From contig JBGVQS010000027.1 in assembly GCA_045127595.1 (NCBI GenBank), forward strand, positions 59,092 to 123,091: a DNA stretch of 64,000 nt, in the 5' to 3' direction. The notes under the pieces are model-generated. The model worked only from the letters and a program-made list of their open reading frames with translations, made no database searches and was not told the DNA's origin. Below are positions 59,903 to 64,000 of the stretch, one piece after another. The stretch is from Scatosoma sp045127595. Lineage in GTDB: Bacteria > Bacillota > Clostridia > Christensenellales > Borkfalkiaceae. Numbering within the stretch: position 1 is the stretch's first letter; the number at the start of each line of letters is the position of its first letter. The position numbers and the translations under genes were made by a program.

Positions 59903-60385
59903 TCAATTTTCTTGTTCTTCGGCGGAAGCATCTACAGGGAGCGTCTTCCGAAGCTGTGTGATTGCGTTGCGCGCAAGCTCGTCGCAGCGATTATTCAATT
60001 CGTTATCGGCGTGTCCTGCAACTTTATGAAAGGTTACTTCGTGAAGCTTCGTTAAAGCATACAATTCTTCCCAAAGATCAACGTTTTGAACGGCTTTCCC
60101 GTCCGCTTTTTTCCAACCGCTCTTTTTCCATGCGTAAATCCAACCATTAATAAAAGCATTGACCGTATAAGCCGAATCGCTGTAAATTTCAACAATGCAG
60201 GGATATTTTAATCTTTTTAAGCCTTCAATCACCGCCAGCACTTCCATGCGATTGTTCGTTGTTTCAATTTCACTGCCGCTATATTCTCTTTTGACTTCGC
60301 CGTAAATTAAAATGCCGCCATAGCCGCCCAAGCCGGGATTACCCGAACAAGCGCCGTCCGTGTATAAAGTTACCGTTTTTTTCAT
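59903..60385 (-). CDS. rnhA: Ribonuclease HI
   Basis: 160 residues. Cleaves RNA in RNA-DNA hybrids. Catalytic carboxylates Asp10 (TDGAC), Glu48 (NNRMEV), Asp70 (YSDSAY) and Asp135 (NNRCDELA), with the flexible-loop His in VAGHADNE, are all present. Length is normal. Its end overlaps the longer, rejected reading of the VTT gene but not the chosen start. Confidence 0.95.
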   Translation of the reverse strand: MKKTVTLYTDGACSGNPGLGGYGGILIYGEVKREYSGSEIETTNNRMEVLAVIEGLKRLKYPCIVEIYSDSAYTVNAFINGWIYAWKKSGWKKADGKAVQNVDLWEELYALTKLHEVTFHKVAGHADNELNNRCDELARNAITQLRKTLPVDASAEEQEN

Positions 60386-60454
60386 AGAATATTCGTTGCC
60401 GCCCTATTGTTTTTGATATTTTAAGAAAAATCTATATTTTTCAGTGAAAAAGAT

Positions 60455-60483
60455 TTGACAAATCCTTTTTTTTGTTATATAAT
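60455..60483 (+). promoter_or_regulatory. Consensus sigma-A promoter of tRNA-Trp
   Basis: Perfect TTGACA (60455-60460), 17-base spacer, perfect TATAAT (60478-60483), 13 bases before the tRNA. Confidence 0.85.
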
Positions 60484-60496
60484 TGTTTCGTTGTTT

Positions 60497-60570
60497 AGGG
60501 GTTTGGTATAGTGGTTGTGCCTTGGTCTCCAAAACCAATGAGATGAGTTCAATTCTTATAGCCCCTGCCA
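60497..60570 (+). tRNA. tRNA-Trp (anticodon CCA)
   Basis: Acceptor stem AGGGGTT/AGCCCCT (one G-U), anticodon stem TTGGT/ACCAA with loop CTCCAAA (anticodon CCA), T-arm ATGAG-TTCAATT-CTTAT with one G-U pair, encoded CCA at 60568-60570. Confidence 0.93.
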
Positions 60571-60613
60571 AAAAGCGTTTCAACACAAGATATTGTGGTT
60601 GAGACGCTTTTTT
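60571..60613 (+). terminator. Intrinsic terminator of tRNA-Trp
   Basis: AAAAGCGTTTCAAC-ACAA against TTGTGGTTGAGACGCTTTT with a final TTTTTT, directly after the CCA. Confidence 0.88.
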
Positions 60614-60634
60614 ATACTATATCTTGTGTTGCCT

Positions 60635-60694
60635 ATTGGAACTTTATTGGATTTCCAACAAAGTTCCAATAAAAGTTCCAATAAAAGTTCCAAT
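60635..60694. repeat. Inverted repeat plus three tandem 12-mers beside tRNA-Trp
   Basis: ATTGGAACTTT (60635-60645) forms a perfect 11-bp stem with AAAGTTCCAAT (60660-60670), which is then repeated twice more as AAAAGTTCCAAT (period 12, to 60694). Nothing recognisable lies from 60695 to 60808. Confidence 0.75.
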
Positions 60695-60808
60695 ATACAC
60701 AAAAAAAGCCGTTAAAAAGAGTTGTTTAAATTTAATATTTTTTGAATTCTAGTTTTCTTTATTACTATTGTACTCATCTACTTATCTTTTGTCAAACTAA
60801 TTAAAACA

Positions 60809-60844
60809 AAAAAAGTGAACTACATGCCCGTAGTTCACTTTTTT
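60809..60844. terminator. Bidirectional terminator-like hairpin
   Basis: Perfect 15-bp stem AAAAAAGTGAACTAC / GTAGTTCACTTTTTT with a 6-base loop, just downstream of the minus-strand recombinase relic. Confidence 0.85.
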
Positions 60845-60846
60845 CT

Positions 60847-61030
60847 TTATTTAATGTCGATATTTAAAGCGCCAACAATCTCTAACTGCATATTAGGCAT
60901 CAAGTGGCTTATGTATTTAGTAGTCGAATATAAGCTTAACACAAGCGGCTTGGCTTTCGTTTATGACAATGCGGTTTTCGTGGCGGTTATAGCCGAAAGC
61001 TATTCTTTTTTGTTCGGATGTTGGATTCAT
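60847..61030 (-). pseudogene. Relic of a serine-recombinase-like protein, frameshifted
   Basis: On the minus strand an ATG at 61030, preceded by GAGAGGTG, opens a 37-codon frame ending at 60917. RIAFGYNRHENRIVINESQAACVKLIFDY resembles the segment after the catalytic domain of large serine recombinases (GYR...IVIN..QA..V..IF.YY), written here with residue runs broken at the ESQ turn. A +1 shift near its stop reopens a frame (KYISHL..EIVGALNIDIK) to 60847. The catalytic domain is absent. It is either a decayed fragment or an unusually short standalone protein. Confidence 0.5.
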
Positions 61031-61374
61031 AAATACACCTCTCGCACATCTTTCTTCGTTAATTATTATACTGTATTTTTTATAAAGACTACGTTATGTT
61101 TTTTATCGGTAGTATTAAGATTATATAAAGAAAACTCTCGATTACTTAGAACGAGAGTTAAAAAAGATTAGTATATAACGCTGCTTATTTTTAATGGTTA
61201 TACCAATTATATATACCCTTTTTTTTGTGAAAATAAGCGCGTTTTTTGTGAAATTTTCTATTTGAAAAATTTTGTAAAAATGTGTGTTTAATTTGTTTAA
61301 AAGTGATTTATACTATAAGTGTAGAAAGGCGAACGAAGTAACCAATCAAAAAAAATTTTAAAGGAGTTTTTATT
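61031..61374. other. hsp20: Intergenic region upstream of hsp20
   Basis: No gene supported. It holds two copies of TTTTTTGTGAAA near 61220 and 61243, and a possible -10 box TATACT (61309-61314) with a poor -35. I see neither a CIRCE element nor a clear CtsR site. Confidence 0.4.
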
Positions 61375-61797
61375 ATGAAAAACTATTTACAAAGACAAAG
61401 TAACCCTATCAGCTTTTTCGACGCCTTCGACGAATTCTTTCGCCCGGTGTTTGCTTCGGAAAACGATTATCTGAAAGCGAACGTTCGTGAAACGGATAAC
61501 GATTATCAGATTGACGTAGCAGTTCCCGGTTTTTCTAAAGACCAAATCAAGATCTCTTTGGAAAACGGATATTTGGACATTGTTTGTTCCAAGAACGAGC
61601 AAGAAGAGTCTGGCAAAGAAGAAACTTTTTCCTATCGCAGAAAAGAAATTTCGGAGTACAGCTCCAGAAGATTCCACGTTGGCGACAGCATAAAACAAGA
61701 AGATATCAAAGCAAAATACGAGAACGGTATACTTTGCTTGACGATTCCTAAAGCGCAACCTAAGCTTCCTGAAAAAAGTTATATCGCAATCGAATAA
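61375..61797 (+). CDS. Small heat-shock protein, Hsp20/alpha-crystallin family
   Basis: 140 residues. N-terminal arm (FFDAFDEFFRPVF), then the alpha-crystallin domain: VAVPGFSKDQIKISLENGYLDI in two strands (about 48-68), SSRRFHVGD (near 98), and A-x-x-x-N-G-x-L as AKYENGILCLTIPK (about 112-125). An ATP-independent holdase that keeps stressed proteins soluble. AAGGAG precedes the ATG and a terminator follows. Confidence 0.93.
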   Translation: MKNYLQRQSNPISFFDAFDEFFRPVFASENDYLKANVRETDNDYQIDVAVPGFSKDQIKISLENGYLDIVCSKNEQEESGKEETFSYRRKEISEYSSRRFHVGDSIKQEDIKAKYENGILCLTIPKAQPKLPEKSYIAIE

Positions 61798-61812
61798 TTC
61801 TTAAAACATACA

Positions 61813-61839
61813 GCCCTCGCTCCGTTTCGGAACGAGGGC
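61813..61839. terminator. Intrinsic terminator between hsp20 and the XRE gene
   Basis: GCCCTCG..TCCG pairs with CGGA..CGAGGGC; T's follow on the plus strand (TATCTTTT). Confidence 0.75.
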
Positions 61840-61846
61840 ATATCTT

Positions 61847-62473
61847 TTAGAACAGACCTTTATTATATTTGAATTGTGTGTATAGGATAAGAGCTAATCC
61901 AATCAGAACTCCTACGCCCATCACCAATCCGCTTGCTGCTATGTATCCTAACGCTTGTATAACTGCGCCGGCAATTATAGCGACACCGACAATGAGCGTT
62001 CCAAGACCGACGAACATACAATACGCCTTTTGGTTCTCCTTCGTGACCTTGCGACGATTGTACCAATGGATCGTGCCGATATTTCCGCACATATTGAAGA
62101 TACCGAGCATCACGCAAATTATACCTAAGCCTAACTGAACCAAGCTCTCTCGCAACGGTTCAATGAAGATGAACCCCAATATAAACAGACCGATAGCACA
62201 ACCTGCCGCAAAACCGACGATGACCTTCTTCTGTTGGTCAATGGTTTTGTTCTTCGACACAAGGATTTCTTCATTGCTCTTGTTCGGGATCAGCTCGTCG
62301 ATTGTGATACCGAAATAATCGGCTAACAGTTTGAGTGACTCATCATTCGGCAACCCCAAGCCGTTCTCCCATTTTGCAATAGCGGAGCGCGATACGCTCA
62401 TCTTCTCTGCCAACTGCTCTTGTGAAAGCCCACATTGCTTTCTCGCTTCTTTGATTTTTTCGCCTAATGTCAT
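61847..62473 (-). CDS. XRE-family regulator with a membrane domain
   Basis: 208 residues from the ATG at 62473, which has GGAGG at the right distance; the longer upstream frame lacks one and covers the promoter. Residues 1-60 are a Cro/CI helix-turn-helix (GEKIKEARKQCGLSQEQLAEKMSVSRSAIAKWENG). Residues about 85-200 hold four membrane segments. Such membrane-anchored XRE proteins often repress their own gene and a neighbour. Inverted repeats around its -10 box support autorepression. Confidence 0.85.
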   Translation of the reverse strand: MTLGEKIKEARKQCGLSQEQLAEKMSVSRSAIAKWENGLGLPNDESLKLLADYFGITIDELIPNKSNEEILVSKNKTIDQQKKVIVGFAAGCAIGLFILGFIFIEPLRESLVQLGLGIICVMLGIFNMCGNIGTIHWYNRRKVTKENQKAYCMFVGLGTLIVGVAIIAGAVIQALGYIAASGLVMGVGVLIGLALILYTQFKYNKGLF

Positions 62474-62487
62474 TTTGAACACCTCCG

Positions 62488-62530
62488 TTTTTGGTGCTTT
62501 CAGTATACCTCTAAAGCCACCAAAAAGCAA
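62488..62530 (-). promoter_or_regulatory. Promoter and inverted-repeat operator of the XRE gene
   Basis: Minus-strand TTGCTT (62525-62530), 17-base spacer, TATACT (62502-62507). An inverted repeat TTTTTGGTGCTTT (62488-62500) / AAAGCCACCAAAAA (62513-62526) brackets the -10 box, a classical place for repressor binding. Confidence 0.7.
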
Positions 62531-62572
62531 TAAACTTGCTGTGACAGCCTTGTTACTCTCCGTAACTTTCGG

Positions 62573-62785
62573 TTATTCGTCCTTCTGGTATTCCAAAATA
62601 TCTCCGGCTTCGCAATCAAGCACATCGCAGATGGCGGCAAGGGTGGAAAAACGAATAGCGGTTACCTTATTGTTTTTGATCTTGGAGAGATTAACGTTGG
62701 AAATGCCCACGCGCTCGGCAAGCTCGTTCAGTGAGATCTTTCTCTCTACCATCATTCTGTCGAGTCTGAGTATAATTTTTCCCAT
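62573..62785 (-). CDS. Short XRE-family regulator (YozG-like)
   Basis: 70 residues from the ATG at 62785, with GAGAGGTG upstream; a TTG five codons earlier overlaps that site. It is almost only a helix-turn-helix (RMMVERKISLNELAERVGISNVNLSKIKNNKVTAIRF). Proteins of this kind are regularly paired with DUF2975 membrane proteins, as here, 11 bases downstream of one. Confidence 0.87.
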   Translation of the reverse strand: MGKIILRLDRMMVERKISLNELAERVGISNVNLSKIKNNKVTAIRFSTLAAICDVLDCEAGDILEYQKDE

Positions 62786-62796
62786 TTCGTCACCTC

Positions 62797-63366
62797 TCAA
62801 AGAAGTCCGTCAACGTCTTTTTCAAGCTCAATGCCGTGGGCAAAGAATTGCGTAATGCAAAGCACAACAATACCAATGACGAATCCCTCAAAGCTGTTGG
62901 ATATTTCGGCAACCTCTACGCCGATAACAATTCTTGCAATAATGCTCATAATAAGACCAACAACGGGAACTGCGATTGAAAAAATACCGATCTCACGGAA
63001 CATACGCACGTTGTCGGGCTGAAAAGGCGTTCTTCCCTCGGATTTTTTAATAATCAGATGGAGATTTCTGAAAATCATAGCAATCAGTGCAAGAATGAGA
63101 ACTGCACCGATGCCGAACAAACAAAGCGCTGTCATATCAATTTGACCGTCTGTGACAGCCGCATGAATTTCAAAGCCATAAACGGACAAGTCTGCTCCGC
63201 AGCACTCCTTCGCATCGTAGCCGATGAAATAACCAACCCAAGACGGATTAACCAAAGCACAAACGGTCGCCGCCAACATTAAGCCTGCTCCAACCCACTG
63301 GAATACCTCTACTATCTTCGTAACTACCTTTGCCATATTGGCAATAAATTTGCTGAAGTTTTTCAT
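62797..63366 (-). CDS. DUF2975 membrane protein
   Basis: 189 residues from the ATG at 63366, with GAGGTG upstream; the longer frame begins at the promoter. Four membrane helices (about 15-40, 80-105, 122-145, 155-178), with the typical RTPFQPDNVRMFREIG sequence between helices 2 and 3. Function unknown; it always travels with a small XRE gene, forming a regulator-membrane pair. Consensus promoter upstream. Confidence 0.86.
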   Translation of the reverse strand: MKNFSKFIANMAKVVTKIVEVFQWVGAGLMLAATVCALVNPSWVGYFIGYDAKECCGADLSVYGFEIHAAVTDGQIDMTALCLFGIGAVLILALIAMIFRNLHLIIKKSEGRTPFQPDNVRMFREIGIFSIAVPVVGLIMSIIARIVIGVEVAEISNSFEGFVIGIVVLCITQFFAHGIELEKDVDGLL

Positions 63367-63418
63367 TTTGCACACCTCAAAAATAAAAATTATTTTGTCT
63401 TTCCGGTTCGACAGTATA

Positions 63419-63447
63419 ATTATAGCACCATTTTTTACGCTTGTCAA
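63419..63447 (-). promoter_or_regulatory. Consensus promoter of the DUF2975-XRE pair
   Basis: Minus-strand TTGACA (63442-63447), 17-base spacer, TATAAT (63419-63424). Confidence 0.8.
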
Positions 63448-63498
63448 TAGGTTTTTAATGTTTGTCGATAATTTTTATATTTTTGCAATTAAATCGTG

Positions 63499-63527
63499 TT
63501 GACATTTAAAATTAGATTTGGTACAAT
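63499..63527 (+). promoter_or_regulatory. Consensus promoter of the nitroreductase gene
   Basis: TTGACA (63499-63504), 17-base spacer, TACAAT (63522-63527), divergent from the DUF2975 promoter about 50 bases away. Confidence 0.78.
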
Positions 63528-63554
63528 ATTGACAGTGATTTTTTGGAGGCAAAT

Positions 63555-64000
63555 ATGGACAAAGCATTATACCCGATGATATTCAAACGCAAATCGTTTC
63601 ACCTATTTCGTGAGACCGATCATATAAGTCAAGCCCAGCTTGAACAGATAGCGGCACAATACAAGACCTTTACCCCGCTTGTTGATAATATTCAAACCGC
63701 CATCCGCATCTTACCTGCCAACAATACCACCTGTAAGCGTGGGCAAGAATACTGCATCCTTTTATATAGCGAACGTAAAGATAACTACCTACAAAACATT
63801 GGCTATATCGGAGAACAGCTTGATCTGTATCTCGCATCCTTGGGAATCGGCGCGCTTTGGTTCGGTATAGGCAAAACCGATGAGCCTATCTACAACGGTC
63901 TTGACTTTGTAATTATGATTGCGATTGCCAAGGTTTCCGAGGATAAGTTCCGCAAGGATATGTATAAGAGCAAGCGCAAGTCGCTTGATGAGATATGGAA
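63555..64000 (+). CDS. Nitroreductase-family protein, cut by the right window edge
   Basis: Starts at the ATG at 63555 behind TGGAGGC and stays open to base 64000 (148 codons visible). KRKSFHLFRE at the N-terminus and the later GYIGEQLDLYLASLGIGALWFGIGK segment (about residues 77-102) fit the TM-type nitroreductase family of FMN oxidoreductases. The C-terminus is missing, so length and cofactor-binding residues at the end cannot be checked. Confidence 0.78.
   Translation, partial: MDKALYPMIFKRKSFHLFRETDHISQAQLEQIAAQYKTFTPLVDNIQTAIRILPANNTTCKRGQEYCILLYSERKDNYLQNIGYIGEQLDLYLASLGIGALWFGIGKTDEPIYNGLDFVIMIAIAKVSEDKFRKDMYKSKRKSLDEIW

Noticed and set aside
60659..60694. CRISPR array
   Set aside because: The 12-base units are directly joined without spacers and no cas genes are near.
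60815..61171. 118-codon plus-strand open frame near tRNA-Trp
   Set aside because: It has no ribosome binding site, begins inside a terminator hairpin, reads as random hydrophobic residues, and the opposite strand has the recombinase-like frame with a good start signal.
61172..61374. CIRCE or CtsR operator upstream of hsp20
   Set aside because: Neither TTAGCACTC-N9-GAGTGCTAA nor a clear GGTCAAA tandem is present.

Overview
The window reads as a chromosomal segment of a low-GC, endospore-forming member of the Clostridia, probably an uncultured gut anaerobe; Christensenellales-like lineages are my low-confidence guess. The grounds are the complete spoIIIAA-AH operon, spoIVB, a GerW/YtfJ protein, ScpA/ScpB, a fused IspH-ribosomal protein S1, a sodium-pumping biotin decarboxylase and many strong sigma-A promoters with 17-base spacers. 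No rRNA, CRISPR array, complete prophage or insertion sequence was seen.

Layout. 1-3.3 kb: a truncated peptide-modification/export cluster (C-terminal tail of an ORF, HprK-like kinase, PqqD-like protein, SipW-like Ser/His peptidase, ABC exporter). 3.3-6 kb: divergent AraC regulator and N-acetylhexosamine kinase nahK, then a GmhB-like phosphatase. 6.0-7.2 kb: an orphan phage-type toxin-like gene overlapping a CPCC-type partner, beside tRNA-Leu(CAA). 7.3-10.6 kb: polA and coaE. 10.9-21.3 kb: a one-strand glycogen island (glgB, glgC, glgD, glgA, glgP, a neopullulanase-type GH13). 21.5-24.9 kb: a Xer-type recombinase, hflX, a small Cys-rich protein and lexA. 24.9-33.6 kb, minus strand: rluB, dacF-type carboxypeptidase, ytfJ, DUF2953-like protein, scpB, scpA, site-2 protease, lysA, a second carboxypeptidase and spoIVB. 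33.7-46.5 kb, minus strand: recN, argR, nadK, tlyA, dxs, ispA, folD, nusB, Asp23, spoIIIAH-AA, in the classical Firmicute order but without xseA/xseB. 46.6-53.7 kb: htpG, ispH-rpsA, plsC, an AroH chorismate mutase-Cmk fusion and a BaiN-like flavoprotein. 53.9-58.7 kb: a five-gene sodium decarboxylase operon with two different carboxyltransferases. 58.9-61.8 kb: a VTT membrane protein, rnhA, tRNA-Trp with repeats and a recombinase relic, hsp20. 61.8-64 kb: two XRE regulators, a DUF2975 protein and a nitroreductase cut by the right edge.

How they work together. The glycogen genes cover ADP-glucose synthesis, chain elongation, branching and breakdown. The minus-strand core block links isoprenoid, folate and NADP supply with sporulation, as in other spore formers. 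The decarboxylase operon probably couples decarboxylation of oxaloacetate and/or an acyl-CoA to sodium export, and could also move CO2 between them.

Most unusual are two short interspersed repeat families. One is a palindrome around the core TATGTCNGACATA at four loci (10.7, 15.2, 32.6 and 53.3 kb); the last copy lies in frame inside the BaiN-like gene. The other is a pair of GAAAC boxes exactly 14 bases apart, seen five times (before, inside and after coaE, and twice upstream of the BaiN-like gene). The AroH-Cmk fusion, the dual-carboxyltransferase sodium pump, the leaderless-looking promoters and the left-edge maturation cluster also deserve attention.
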